Shown here: positions 45,166-54,051 of the stretch, piece by piece
Layout: every line of letters starts with the position of its first letter
Numbering within the stretch: the first letter of the stretch is position 1
Assembly: GCA_021777035.1 (NCBI GenBank)
Contig: JAIQZR010000148.1
Span: 1-55,694 of the forward strand
DNA: 55,694 nt
From: Candidatus Scalindua sp.
GTDB taxonomy: Bacteria; Planctomycetota; Brocadiia; Brocadiales; Scalinduaceae
Direction of reading: 5' to 3'
Program-made: the position numbers and the translations under genes
Notes under the pieces: generated by a model
The model's input: the letters and a program-made list of their open reading frames with translations, nothing else
Told to the model about the DNA's origin: nothing
The model's database searches: none

Positions 45166-46101
45166 TTACTTGGACTGACAGGGCCTGATCTCAATACCAT
45201 ATGGTTTTTTCATTTTTATAAATCGTTTTTCTATTAGATGCCAAGAAAGGATAGATAAAATTAAAGTGATACCAAAGGAGTATGTCATCATTATAGCGAC
45301 AGAAATGTCAGGTATTATTGCCGCCATTGTTTGTTGAACAGGAAATCCATAAATATACATACCATATGAATAGTCTCCAATTTTGTTAAACTTTCGCACA
45401 TGTCCGGATGGCACATAGGCAACATAAAATAATAGATAGGGTAAAAACAAGCAGTAAAATATAAAATATACATCTTTGCTCATCGTTGACACTAGCAATA
45501 AAGGAAGAATAATGAAAAACCATCTTGACGATAGTCGTATTCTATCTCTCCACACATAAAACGCTGCTCCAATGAAGAACATAGAAAATAATCTGACGAA
45601 TTTTTCCGGTAAAATAGGTTGAAAATGGTTAGAGATATGAAGAGTGATAGAAAATAGTCCAACTAAAAATAGGGTGTTTTTAGTTGTAATAGAATTTATC
45701 CATTTTCCTAGCCATGCAATAAAACTTAAAATGACAGCAAGAATCGCATACATTTTTACCTCGTAAGGCAAAGTCCAAAGTGAGCCATTAACTGCATTTT
45801 TCCAAGGAACATTGTTAAACACGCCTGGCAATTGACCCTCGATACCAAAAAATAGAGTGGTGTTTTTCAAAATAAACTTATGTGTCTGATTGTTTAAGAG
45901 GTATTCCCATTTATTAAATGTTGTAAACCATAATCCTACTATAAAAACACAGAAAATTACAGCCATGACAAGTGCTGGATATATCCGTAGAACTCTAGCC
46001 CACACAAATGCAGTTAAATTATTTCTTGAAATATAACTGCTTGTAATAAGAAATCCACTTGTAATGAAGAAAATATCAACGGCTATATTTCCCCAGGTCA
46101 T
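45166..46101 (-). CDS. Acyltransferase-3 family membrane protein with lost 5' end
   Basis: From the first available ATG (46101) 311 residues are encoded, with ~8-9 helices (GNIAVDIFFITSGFLITSSYI, RVLRIYPALVMAVIF). But the same frame stays open and homologous for 40 more codons upstream to ~46221, reading RDNNFNLVRFTAALLVLYSHSFALAIGS, the normal N-terminus with its conserved His. No ATG, GTG or TTG occurs in frame before a TAG at ~46275. Members O-acylate sugars of surface glycans and need that His, so the gene either uses a non-standard start (ATA, ATC or CTG) or is dead. An inverted repeat lies just upstream, at 46278-46321, which may mark the break. Confidence 0.75.
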   Translation of the reverse strand: MTWGNIAVDIFFITSGFLITSSYISRNNLTAFVWARVLRIYPALVMAVIFCVFIVGLWFTTFNKWEYLLNNQTHKFILKNTTLFFGIEGQLPGVFNNVPWKNAVNGSLWTLPYEVKMYAILAVILSFIAWLGKWINSITTKNTLFLVGLFSITLHISNHFQPILPEKFVRLFSMFFIGAAFYVWRDRIRLSSRWFFIILPLLLVSTMSKDVYFIFYCLFLPYLLFYVAYVPSGHVRKFNKIGDYSYGMYIYGFPVQQTMAAIIPDISVAIMMTYSFGITLILSILSWHLIEKRFIKMKKPYGIEIRPCQSK

Positions 46102-46277
46102 CCCAATCGTGGTTTTCAGTGGTACCGCATCTCTAGAACCAATTGCAAGTGCGAAACTATGGCTATAAAGAACGAGTAAAGCAGCAGTAAAACGAACTAG
46201 GTTAAAGTTGTTATCTCTGCTAGTCGTGTATGTGTATAGTAAGGTTCCTATGATTCGCCTCTTTGTGACTAACGCCT

Positions 46278-46321
46278 AACAGGTGGTGTCATATAAATCT
46301 CACTGCGACACAGAGCCTGTT
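46278..46321. repeat. 44-bp imperfect inverted repeat, attC-like shape
   Basis: The arms are AACAGG-tg-GTGTC (46278-46290) and GACAC-agag-CCTGTT (46307-46321), with a 16-nt loop. It starts inside GCCTAAC, which fits an attC R'' box (RYYYAAC), but the opposite end GTTCGCA does not fit GTTRRRY. It sits at the damaged 5' end of the acyltransferase gene. Confidence 0.45.
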
Positions 46322-46324
46322 CGC

Positions 46325-46405
46325 AGGTGGACATACTTTACATTATAAATAATGCAGGCTAAAACGAATTTTGTCTTGTGCCGCATTGTAGTTGATATAT
46401 TAAGT
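46325..46405 (-). pseudogene. Decayed 3' end of a GT2 gene, copy 1
   Basis: The minus strand reads LNISTTMRHKTKFVLACIIYNVKYVHLRTG, aligned with the C-terminus of the intact GT2 at 42309-43337 (KNRIKKALACLLAIIDYHLSKTG). The first 37 bp (46369-46405) match copy 2 at 47381-47417 at 33 of 37 positions. Confidence 0.5.
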
Positions 46406-46442
46406 TATATATCATGACAGTAATCTCTCTGATACTCCTTTC

Positions 46443-46874
46443 TCAGTAGACCCCCTTAATGTCGGAGAGTCTTACTATGTTTGTAAAACCCTTTATACGT
46501 GCAATGAATTTATAGTCGGCTGTAAGAAAACATTTTTTTTCTATTTGTGATAGCGCCATAAAGTATGCATCGTAAACTGTTACATTAAACTTGAATGCTA
46601 TATCAATCGCACGGACTATAACGGGAGCATCAATGTTTTTAATATCTATGCTCATATTGAGAATAGAATCCAAAGCAGCATTTACATCCTTGTTTGTAAA
46701 GTTTGGGTTATACCTCAAAGCATTAGCCAGTTCATAAATTAAGAGATCCGGCGCAATCATTGAGCAGTGTCCATCTAGCATCTGCAGCCTTAATTCAAGA
46801 GCTATTTCAGAATCATTTTCATCTTGAACAAACCATTTAACAGCGACTGATGTATCAATTACATATTCCATCAT
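46443..46874 (-). CDS. VapC-type PIN-domain toxin
   Basis: 143 residues. The PIN acidic residues are in place: YVIDTSVAVKWFVQDEN (Asp near 7), PDLLIYELANALRY (Glu), and TVYDAYFMALSQ...FLTADYKF (Asp). VapC toxins are RNases that cut tRNA or rRNA. The start overlaps the antitoxin stop by 4 bp (ATGA). The pair lies between two direct repeats made of decayed GT2 ends. Confidence 0.85.
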   Translation of the reverse strand: MMEYVIDTSVAVKWFVQDENDSEIALELRLQMLDGHCSMIAPDLLIYELANALRYNPNFTNKDVNAALDSILNMSIDIKNIDAPVIVRAIDIAFKFNVTVYDAYFMALSQIEKKCFLTADYKFIARIKGFTNIVRLSDIKGVY

Positions 46875-47128
46875 TTTTTATTTTCTCTCCAGTTTCTGAC
46901 CTCTGATACACCACTCCATTTGCCGGATTTTTTTCTCAGTTTATCCTGTATTTTTATGGCTCGTTTTAGTCGTTCCCTCCTATGTTGCTCTGCCTTTAAT
47001 GTTTCATATTCTTCAATAATTTTTTCTGCTGCTTCTTTTAGAATACGACTCCTGCTCTTTTTTTCTTCCTTCGCGATACTGTCAATCTTTCTGATTGTAT
47101 CCTCAGGTAAAATCGCATTTATCCTCAC
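46871..47128 (-). CDS. VapB-type ribbon-helix-helix antitoxin
   Basis: 85 residues from GTG with GGAGG upstream. The N-terminal RHH fold reads MRINAILPEDTIRKIDSIAKEEKKSRSRILKEAAEKII. The basic C-terminal tail (RERLKRAIKIQDKLRKK...) is the expected toxin-binding part. It represses its own promoter through the palindrome at 47151-47178. Confidence 0.82.
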   Translation of the reverse strand: MRINAILPEDTIRKIDSIAKEEKKSRSRILKEAAEKIIEEYETLKAEQHRRERLKRAIKIQDKLRKKSGKWSGVSEVRNWRENKK

Positions 47129-47150
47129 TGTTGTTATGCCTCCGCATTAC

Positions 47151-47178
47151 ACATATTATATATGCAAATATTATATGT
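47151..47178. promoter_or_regulatory. Palindromic operator of vapBC
   Basis: ACATATTAT...ATATTATATGT forms an imperfect inverted repeat 23-50 bp upstream of the antitoxin start. A -10-like TATAAT occurs on the minus strand at 47155-47160 inside it. This fits autorepression by the RHH antitoxin. Confidence 0.45.
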
Positions 47179-47311
47179 AGGTGAGTATAAATAAAGGCCA
47201 TATTATTGTCAATATTTATATCGCTTTTTACATCTTGTGAGTATTTGTAGATGGCTATACTGTAACTAAAAGATAATTGGCGAGTTAATTGTGATAACTT
47301 TATGACATTAA

Positions 47312-47417
47312 CCAATCCGATCCTTTACCAGTTTCGCTTGCATGGTAATCAATCATCGCAGCAAAGAAGGGCCTTGTTTATTTTATCCTGTGCTGCTTTG
47401 TAGTTGATATATTAAGT
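47312..47417 (-). pseudogene. Decayed 3' end of a GT2 gene, copy 2
   Basis: The minus strand reads LNISTTKQHRIK, a stop, and then FFAAMIDYHASETGKGSDW, again like the tail of the GT2 at 42309-43337 (AIIDYHLSKTGRGPFW). The 37-bp start (47381-47417) repeats 46369-46405. With copy 1 it brackets vapBC. Confidence 0.5.
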
Positions 47418-47506
47418 AAAGTTTTAACACAAAAAATATTTCCTTGGGGCGATACATGGTTTCCCCCTCTCTTTTTCTAAAACTTTTCATTCTATTTCGA
47501 AACTTA

Positions 47507-48790
47507 TTAGAGGGGAATGAGATCCTCATAGATACGGATAAATTGTTTTGCAACATTTTCACGATGATAGACCTTCCTGGCGGTTTGTATATCAAGCGGC
47601 TTGGGAAGGCCATGATTAAGCAGGCTTTCAATAGCGGCAGCCCATTCATCATAATCTCTAACCGGTACAAACTTTCCAACGCAATGTTTCTTCATCCTTT
47701 CTGATGTTTCACCTACCGGTGTGGACAAAACAGGTAGTCCGCAAGCCATGGCTTCCATAACGGTTACAGGCCCTCCCTCATCGGTGGCTACCGAAACATA
47801 CAAATCTGAGGCCCAATAAAGATTTCTCAGCCTGTCACCCCTTACATAGGGATGTAGAAATGCCTTTTTCTGCTTTATTAATGGTGTTATAAGAGACATA
47901 AGCACCTTGGTATAGGCATCCTCTCCATGCCCAGCTATGATAAGGAAAAAATCATCACGTTTCTGAATACTTTTAAATACTTCTATTAGCTTGTCAAACT
48001 GCTTGCGAGGTATTAAATTACCGGAAGCGAACAAGACAGTTTTTTCTTGTGGAATATCCAATTCAGTACGAAGAGATCTCTTCAATTCTGTTGAAGAGAC
48101 TGGCATCCAATAGTCGAAATCACATCCCATTGTAAACTTTTCTATGCGTCCACGGTACATCCTTTTGACCTCATTTAGTGCTGATTCTGCCTGTTCGAAA
48201 ATGACATCTACGTGTCGTAAATGGCTCTTTAATCGAAAATATTCAACTATAAGATCTATATATGTCAGAGGTCTGTGTAGCTCCAACATCTCACTAATTG
48301 GAGCTTTGAACATGCCGTGTCCAAGAAAGAGAATAGGGAATTTTTTTGTAAACCCAAATATCTTGATAATTTCATTATAAAGAGGTATATGAATGCCATA
48401 GGTACCATTAAGCATTAAAATCATTGGACGGTTTTGAGATTTTCTGAGTTGTTCAATTATCATTTCTGAGAAGATTCCCTTTCGAGTCCCAACGCCCGCC
48501 CTGTAGGCCTTATCTCTGGTGGGGAACAAACGATGGGTTACGCCAGTTGCCAAGACCTTTGAGTAAATTTTGTCAGCACGATAATCGGGCTGCCATACCT
48601 CCCAGTCGTATTGATCGGTCTGCTTTAAGACAGCTTCACCTAGCAAATCTGGCCATTCACGTGTCCAGAAGCCCAACCAGCTACCATCCGACTTCTCCCA
48701 CCAGACATCCGGTTTCTTATCCGGAGAGTAGTTATAAGCCGGCCCGTGAGGCATTATGTTTATAATCTTTGGTTTATGCGTATTGCTCAT
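47507..48790 (-). CDS. Glycosyltransferase family 4
   Basis: 427 residues from ATG 48790 (MSNTHKPKIINIMPHGPAYNY), 7 bp after the upstream gene's stop. The longer open frame to 48871 would overlap that gene by 74 bp and adds unrelated residues. Donor domain: LFASGNLIPRKQFDKLIEVF, LHPYVRGDRLRNLYWASDLY and EGGPVTVMEAMACGLPVLST (E-x7-E). The N-terminal domain is unusually rich in Trp (SPDKKPDVWWEKSDGSWLGFW). Confidence 0.88.
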   Translation of the reverse strand: MSNTHKPKIINIMPHGPAYNYSPDKKPDVWWEKSDGSWLGFWTREWPDLLGEAVLKQTDQYDWEVWQPDYRADKIYSKVLATGVTHRLFPTRDKAYRAGVGTRKGIFSEMIIEQLRKSQNRPMILMLNGTYGIHIPLYNEIIKIFGFTKKFPILFLGHGMFKAPISEMLELHRPLTYIDLIVEYFRLKSHLRHVDVIFEQAESALNEVKRMYRGRIEKFTMGCDFDYWMPVSSTELKRSLRTELDIPQEKTVLFASGNLIPRKQFDKLIEVFKSIQKRDDFFLIIAGHGEDAYTKVLMSLITPLIKQKKAFLHPYVRGDRLRNLYWASDLYVSVATDEGGPVTVMEAMACGLPVLSTPVGETSERMKKHCVGKFVPVRDYDEWAAAIESLLNHGLPKPLDIQTARKVYHRENVAKQFIRIYEDLIPL

Positions 48791-48797
48791 CGAAAAA

Positions 48798-49847
48798 TTA
48801 AGATAGTATTTGTTTATAATAAGCGTCCAGTTTTTTACCAATATTCGACAGGAGAAAATTCTCCATGGCAAATTTTCTCCCTTTTTCGCCCAATTTTATG
48901 CGTTTCCTCATGTTAATGTGTAATACTCTAATATATTTAGCATATTGGTTATAATTATCTATTCCGGCAAAAAACCCACATTTTTTTACAAAAAGCTTAT
49001 GTGCATTTGCTCTACGGCTTCGATGAGAGATAACAGGCTTGCCATGAATCATCGCTTCAGCAATGTTTAGTCCAAATGTTTCACCATCTCTGCGGGCATG
49101 GGCAAGGATGTCTATTGTGTTGTAAAAAGAGGTAATCTCATCATCAGTTATAATAGGAACTTCCAGAAATCGAATTTTTTTAAGCCCCAATTCACGGGCC
49201 GTTTTGATCATAATGGGAGGGGGTGATTGAATAAGATACAGTAGATCATAATCGGTTTTTTCTTCGATAATCTTAAGAGCATATAAAGAGACAGGGTCGA
49301 AGATGTAATCATCAGGTCTTCCAATACGACCCATGACAAATGTAGACTTGGAGATTCCAAGTTCTTGTCTAATGTTTTTTTGATGGGCTGGGAGCTTGAT
49401 TGGATTGTATAGATAGCCAACTGGTCGATTAAGGGAACGTCCCACCTTGAGCATATGTTTATTTACGTATAGGGTCAGGTCGATCACGTTTGTAGTATCA
49501 ACTCCCCCGAAGACATTGGTCTCAACACACTTGTTTACATAACTTTTCAACTGGGGAACAATAGGGAATTCATTTGGTCGTCCGCTCCGATGTATATGAA
49601 AGATATCGGGTTGGATTTTTTTCAGTATGCGAAAGAAATCTTCTTCAGATGAATAACCCATTACTTTTTCATTGCCTAAGATATCCTGTATTAATTTTTC
49701 TCTATAGCCGCCAGCCTCATCAGTTTTCTTGCAATTGTGTATGCAGTAGCAATCGTGACCTGCATTATGCAGGTATTCCAGGAGATACTGCATACATTTT
49801 TCTACACCACCTAAACCGAGTTGATGAGCATAATGTACGATTTTCAT
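48798..49847 (-). CDS. Glycosyltransferase family 4
   Basis: 349 residues from ATG 49847 (MKIVHYAHQLGLGGVEKCMQYL); upstream in-frame residues to 49883 look non-coding. It has FGGVDTTNVIDLTLYVNKHML, VMGRIGRPDDYIFDP and ETFGLNIAEAMIHGKPVISH (E-x7-E). Sugar unknown. It forms a tight pair with the downstream GT4 gene (7 bp). Confidence 0.88.
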   Translation of the reverse strand: MKIVHYAHQLGLGGVEKCMQYLLEYLHNAGHDCYCIHNCKKTDEAGGYREKLIQDILGNEKVMGYSSEEDFFRILKKIQPDIFHIHRSGRPNEFPIVPQLKSYVNKCVETNVFGGVDTTNVIDLTLYVNKHMLKVGRSLNRPVGYLYNPIKLPAHQKNIRQELGISKSTFVMGRIGRPDDYIFDPVSLYALKIIEEKTDYDLLYLIQSPPPIMIKTARELGLKKIRFLEVPIITDDEITSFYNTIDILAHARRDGETFGLNIAEAMIHGKPVISHRSRRANAHKLFVKKCGFFAGIDNYNQYAKYIRVLHINMRKRIKLGEKGRKFAMENFLLSNIGKKLDAYYKQILS

Positions 49848-50012
49848 TAGTTTGTGGTTTCTGCTTTGTGTATATCTTGCCAATGAAAGCCAGGGTTAGC
49901 ATAAAAGTATAATTTACAGAATACGTTTACATATATATAGGCTTCGCTTTTAGATTTACTTGATAAAATGATTCCTAAACATGCCACAGATTGTTCTTCT
50001 AGCAACTGGCAG

Positions 50013-50852
50013 TTAAGGGCAGATGAATGGCTTGAAAGTCTCTATATATTTATGTAAATCCTGAATTTGTATACTTGCTATTGGAATACTCTGGCACTTC
50101 CATTGTGGATGTACGGCAGCAACCCTCTGTCCTTTCCTATTCTGTGCATTGGAAGCCTGATTCGTTAGTTCAGTATGTGCAAAACTCTTCAGCTTGGTTT
50201 CCAATGAATAGAGATATGAAAAATGATATCCAAAATTATATAAAACATCTGTCTGGATAGGTGATTGAATTTTACCCTTAAATTGCAGGGCAAATTCCTG
50301 GCCGGATTCATAATCAAACAGATGTACTTCCCGGTTTATTACAGGGTTACTCTTCATTAAACATACGATTCGTTTCCAACCCCTGGGGTAAAAACAACGC
50401 CAGTTTAGATAGTGATTATGATACCAGAACTTGACACCTCTTTTGCCCTTAAAACTACCAGATATTAATGATCTGATTTCCTCTACTTGTTCATCTGAAA
50501 ATATCTCATCTACATCGTTGTAGATATAATATTTAGATTTATAGTTAAGGAAAGGAACCGATCTGCACATTCCTTCATTTTCAAAAGCAATATGTCTGTC
50601 TTGGCTTAAGTCTTTCACTTTTTTAAAATTTTCTTTTGGTATCTTTAAATATTCGTAAGATATTCCCTTGATATCATCTTTGAACCTCTCTAAGAAACGA
50701 CCAAACTCGAGTTCCTTTCTCAGCTCACCTCTCCAGTTACATTCTGCTTCCACAATGATAATATGATCGCAAACTCTACTCAAGGTTTTCATCTGCAGAA
50801 ACAGCAACTCAGGCTCGTTAAAAAACAGAGTTATTCCAAGGCAATTATACAT
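50013..50852 (-). CDS. Glycosyltransferase family 17 (N-acetylglucosaminyltransferase-like)
   Basis: 279 residues. Opening LGITLFFNEPELLFLQMKTL, then VCDHIIIVEAECNWRG, YYIYNDVDEIFSDEQV (DxD) and NFGYHFSYLYSLETKLKSFAH, typical of GT17. Eukaryotic members add bisecting GlcNAc; bacterial members occur in surface-glycan clusters with unknown targets. It lies between methyltransferase and GT4 genes. Confidence 0.85.
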   Translation of the reverse strand: MYNCLGITLFFNEPELLFLQMKTLSRVCDHIIIVEAECNWRGELRKELEFGRFLERFKDDIKGISYEYLKIPKENFKKVKDLSQDRHIAFENEGMCRSVPFLNYKSKYYIYNDVDEIFSDEQVEEIRSLISGSFKGKRGVKFWYHNHYLNWRCFYPRGWKRIVCLMKSNPVINREVHLFDYESGQEFALQFKGKIQSPIQTDVLYNFGYHFSYLYSLETKLKSFAHTELTNQASNAQNRKGQRVAAVHPQWKCQSIPIASIQIQDLHKYIETFKPFICP

Positions 50853-50921
50853 AAGCTCCTCTTTTTCAAAAATATAACAACGGTAATAGTAAACAGTCTT
50901 ATAAACGTTATAGCGTTTGTA

Positions 50922-51683
50922 TCACATTCGTTCCCAGAAAGTATATACATGCCGTGGGTCACCATTCAATCCGTAGATACGTTGGTTGCCACTTTCTGGG
51001 GCTTGTAAATCAGTGCGAGGTCTGTAGTAGGGCTTGGCTTGCTTTGCCCACCATTTCAAAGGTTTAAGTGTCATATGGTCTGGTTTTATGTCTGTATGGT
51101 TGATGAGGTGTACCATCCACGGACAGTTCAAGCGAGCCATCTCTTGAAATGCTCGTTGGACACTTTTAAGTTGCACATGCTCTACAACGTCAGTAGTGAT
51201 AAAGCAATCAAAGCGATCATTAGCATCAAATGGAATGTCTAATATAGAACCATGTCGAACATAATCCTTAACCTCAGGAAGCACAATCCGGCCCAAATCT
51301 GGGGATATTTCGAAACCCCAGGCCTGTACATCAAGCTGCCTAAACGCATAGACTCCCATCCCGGAAGAACAACCACCAACTAATACTTTTTTGATATGAG
51401 GTAGAACCTGTTTTATTGCCTTGGCATGTGCAAGTTTGATAACAGCATCCGGCTCCCAACCGCTGTCATCACTATCACATCTGCCATAATTAGATTGTTC
51501 ATGATATTGGGAGATATATATGGTCTCTATTTGTGCCGGAGTTAATCGGTTTTGCCGTATTGTATGCTTATAACGGTCAATCTTTTTTTGAATCTTCCTA
51601 ACATAAGGCAACAGCCTCAGACGTTCAAGAGTGATACGTGTGGCAGCTTTTAACAAAACTATTGGTAAACTATTTGTACGCAT
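50922..51683 (-). CDS. Class I SAM-dependent methyltransferase
   Basis: 253 residues. Motif I VLVGGCSSGMGVYAFRQL, motif II WGFEISPDLGRIVLP, then RFDCFITTDVVEHV and MARLNCPWMVHLINH. Motif I is off-consensus (GGCSSG rather than GxGxG) but still Gly-rich. The ~90-residue basic N-terminal part is likely membrane-associated. It is the middle of three clustered small genes near the ABC exporter. Confidence 0.82.
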   Translation of the reverse strand: MRTNSLPIVLLKAATRITLERLRLLPYVRKIQKKIDRYKHTIRQNRLTPAQIETIYISQYHEQSNYGRCDSDDSGWEPDAVIKLAHAKAIKQVLPHIKKVLVGGCSSGMGVYAFRQLDVQAWGFEISPDLGRIVLPEVKDYVRHGSILDIPFDANDRFDCFITTDVVEHVQLKSVQRAFQEMARLNCPWMVHLINHTDIKPDHMTLKPLKWWAKQAKPYYRPRTDLQAPESGNQRIYGLNGDPRHVYTFWERM

Positions 51684-51712
51684 ATCTTTTCACTTTCTTA
51701 TGCAAACAAGAA

Positions 51713-52582
51713 TCAACAGGGTTTTTGTGCAAGCACGTAACAGAATTCCGGATAAGTTACGGAGTTATCTGTTTCGCGTAGTATAGCACCTCGTTCAATA
51801 ATCTTAAATCCCAGGTTTTTTATATAGTTAGCGACTTCATCTTCTCCGGCCATATAGACGGCATCCCAGTCTCGTGTCCATGATTCCGTTTCTAAACAAA
51901 GTGGACGCAGGTTAACTAACCAAGCCCCACTATCTTTAGACATTAAACGCGCTTTGCGAATTAATCCAGGGTAAATGATATATCGATCAACTATTTCGAT
52001 TAATGCTTCAATCCACTGAAATTTTCTTATTTTGGCCTTAATGCCTCCTTGTGTTCTTCCAAAGAAATGTTGAGAGGGAAGAAAACCACGATCAAGATAG
52101 TTGGGACAGAGCACAGCAAGAAAACCACCAGGTTTTACACAAAAAGAAGACGCTTTCAGGAATTCACGTGGATAAACGATATGTTCCAAAGTAAAGAACG
52201 ATGTTACCAGGTCAAAGACATCTCCAAGAGCAGGGATGTTAGACCAGTGCATTTCCAGAAAATTACATTTGTGGAATTTATTTCTGTTAACTTCTAATTG
52301 CTCTTTTGAAAGATCTACTCCCGTATAATGTGCCTTTTTCTTCATAAACCAGGGACAGATCATTGCCGGGCCACAGCCCACATCAAGAATTTTTGCATCT
52401 GGATAGGCCAGTGCGGTTATCCTTCTGTGGAAAATATGGTCAGAGGCATTCCAGTCTTCATTTGCTGCTGTCGCTTCTTCATGGTAAGCATTAGGAGGGT
52501 TTGAGTAGAAACGGGACAACGCCTCATTGAGAAGTTTTAATTCATCCGGATTAATCTTCCGCGTTTCTCTTAACCATTTCAT
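51713..52582 (-). CDS. Class I SAM-dependent methyltransferase
   Basis: 289 residues. Motif I KILDVGCGPAMICPWF, motif II YTGVDLSKEQLEVNR, then DLVTSFFTLEHIVYP and FCVKPGGFLAVLCPNYLDRG. It lies 89 bp from the Wzt gene. In ABC-exported O-antigens a terminal methylation can signal chain end to Wzt; that role is possible here but not shown. Confidence 0.86.
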   Translation of the reverse strand: MKWLRETRKINPDELKLLNEALSRFYSNPPNAYHEEATAANEDWNASDHIFHRRITALAYPDAKILDVGCGPAMICPWFMKKKAHYTGVDLSKEQLEVNRNKFHKCNFLEMHWSNIPALGDVFDLVTSFFTLEHIVYPREFLKASSFCVKPGGFLAVLCPNYLDRGFLPSQHFFGRTQGGIKAKIRKFQWIEALIEIVDRYIIYPGLIRKARLMSKDSGAWLVNLRPLCLETESWTRDWDAVYMAGEDEVANYIKNLGFKIIERGAILRETDNSVTYPEFCYVLAQKPC

Positions 52583-52671
52583 CTAAAACCTCCGCTAAAC
52601 AACAAATGCGTTATTCAAATGTTACAAACTAATGTCCACAGATACAAATAGATATCGAGGACTATTCTACA

Positions 52672-53955
52672 CTAAATGGAGAGGTATGACCACTTGCCGT
52701 CTATTAAAATCTTACTCTCATTCTCGAATACCTGATACCCAGAACCGTAGAAATCACCATCAACTACATCTAAATAGGTTAACGGAATGATATAATCGGA
52801 AACGTTCATTTCTGATTCGAGATAAAGGTTAAGCTTGTACTTACCGGGAGCTAATGGGAATCTCTTTATCGTACAAACAATACGCCCGTTATGTGGAAGG
52901 TGTTCAATCTGTCGACCAGTAAATCTTGTTCCCAGTTGAAAAACCCTTTCTCCTGCTTCCCTCTCAACAACAATGTTCAAGTTAACATCTTCTGCTCCCT
53001 GCTCTCTCTTTGTGCGATAACTGAAACAAAGCTTAACGGTATTTCCATTCAGTATTCTTTCTATTTTTTCTCCATCTTCATTTTCCAAATGAAAGTCTAC
53101 TAACTTTACATCTCCGGTTCCGCTACGGTCTTTGCGTTCAGTAAGTGACTTATCAGCATATTTCTTTTGGAAGATTTCACTCTCGTAAAATTGGATCGAT
53201 TCCTGTATTGGCCCCTCAAAAATTATATTTCCCTGGTCTAATACGATACCCCGCCGGCAAATGCTGCCAACGGCCCCCAGATTATGGCTAACGAATAAAA
53301 CTGTTCGCCCTTGCCGAGTGATATCTGACATTTTAGCCAGGCACTTTGTTTGAAATATTGCATCCCCAACAGCGAGAACCTCATCTACCAACAGTATCTC
53401 CGGATCCATGTGGGCTGCTACGGCAAAGGCTAGTCTCATATACATACCACTGGAATACCTTTTTACGGGAGTATTAAGGAATTTTTCTATTTCGGCAAAC
53501 GCTACAATATCATCAAACTTTTTGTCAATCTCAACTTTTTTCATCCCCAGGATTGCTCCGCTTAAGTAAATATTCTCTTTTCCCGTAAGCTCCGAATGAA
53601 AACCGGCCCCCACTTCCAGCAGAGAGCCGACTCGACCGGTAATTCTGGCCTCTCCTTCTGTCGGCTCAGTGATCCGTGATAGTATTTTTAAAAGAGTCGT
53701 TTTTCCTGCTCCATTTCGTCCGATGACTCCCAGGACTTCTCCTTGTTTAACCTGTAAGGAGATATTCTTCAGCGCCCAGATTGATTCCGGTTCAGCATCA
53801 ACACCTGAAGTACTATGCGCAAAAGCGTTTCTTACTTTCCGAAGTGGCGTTAAAACCTTATCAGTTAACGATTCTCGGAAAGTCCTGCCCTTCTCCGTAG
53901 CGCCTATTTTATACTGTTTGCTTAGATTTTCTATATTGATAGCAATATCATTCAT
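52672..53955 (-). CDS. ABC transporter ATPase for polysaccharide export (Wzt type)
   Basis: 427 residues. The nucleotide-binding domain has Walker A GRNGAGKTT, signature RYSSGMYMRLAFAVAAH, Walker B ILLVDEVLAVGD and the H-loop VSHNLGAV. Residues ~270-427 form a C-terminal beta-sandwich like the Wzt carbohydrate-binding domain, which recognises a capped glycan end. It pairs with the Wzm-like permease at 55259. The pair is separated by ~1.3 kb holding a toxin-antitoxin module, an unusual split. Confidence 0.93.
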   Translation of the reverse strand: MNDIAINIENLSKQYKIGATEKGRTFRESLTDKVLTPLRKVRNAFAHSTSGVDAEPESIWALKNISLQVKQGEVLGVIGRNGAGKTTLLKILSRITEPTEGEARITGRVGSLLEVGAGFHSELTGKENIYLSGAILGMKKVEIDKKFDDIVAFAEIEKFLNTPVKRYSSGMYMRLAFAVAAHMDPEILLVDEVLAVGDAIFQTKCLAKMSDITRQGRTVLFVSHNLGAVGSICRRGIVLDQGNIIFEGPIQESIQFYESEIFQKKYADKSLTERKDRSGTGDVKLVDFHLENEDGEKIERILNGNTVKLCFSYRTKREQGAEDVNLNIVVEREAGERVFQLGTRFTGRQIEHLPHNGRIVCTIKRFPLAPGKYKLNLYLESEMNVSDYIIPLTYLDVVDGDFYGSGYQVFENESKILIDGKWSYLSI

Positions 53956-53981
53956 TACAAAAATGCCTTAAATTACTAATT

Positions 53982-54000
53982 CTCACGCAAAGACACCAAG
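53982..54000. repeat. Dispersed 'CTCACxCAAAGxCAC' repeat, copy 2
   Basis: Reads CTCACGCAAAGACACCAAG, matching copy 1 at 28087-28105 (opposite strand). It lies in the 96-bp gap between Wzt and the PemK-type toxin. Confidence 0.4.
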
Positions 54001-54051
54001 AGTTAACAATGTTTTTATCTCTAAATAATTCTCTTTAAAATAAAGATTCTT

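Noticed and set aside
46260..46330. True integron attC site
   Set aside because: One core box fits (GCCTAAC) but the paired box does not fit GTTRRRY, and no integrase or cassette series is seen; kept only as an attC-like inverted repeat.
47103..47315. 70-codon frame upstream of vapB
   Set aside because: It lies across the palindromic operator/promoter in another frame and has no family match.
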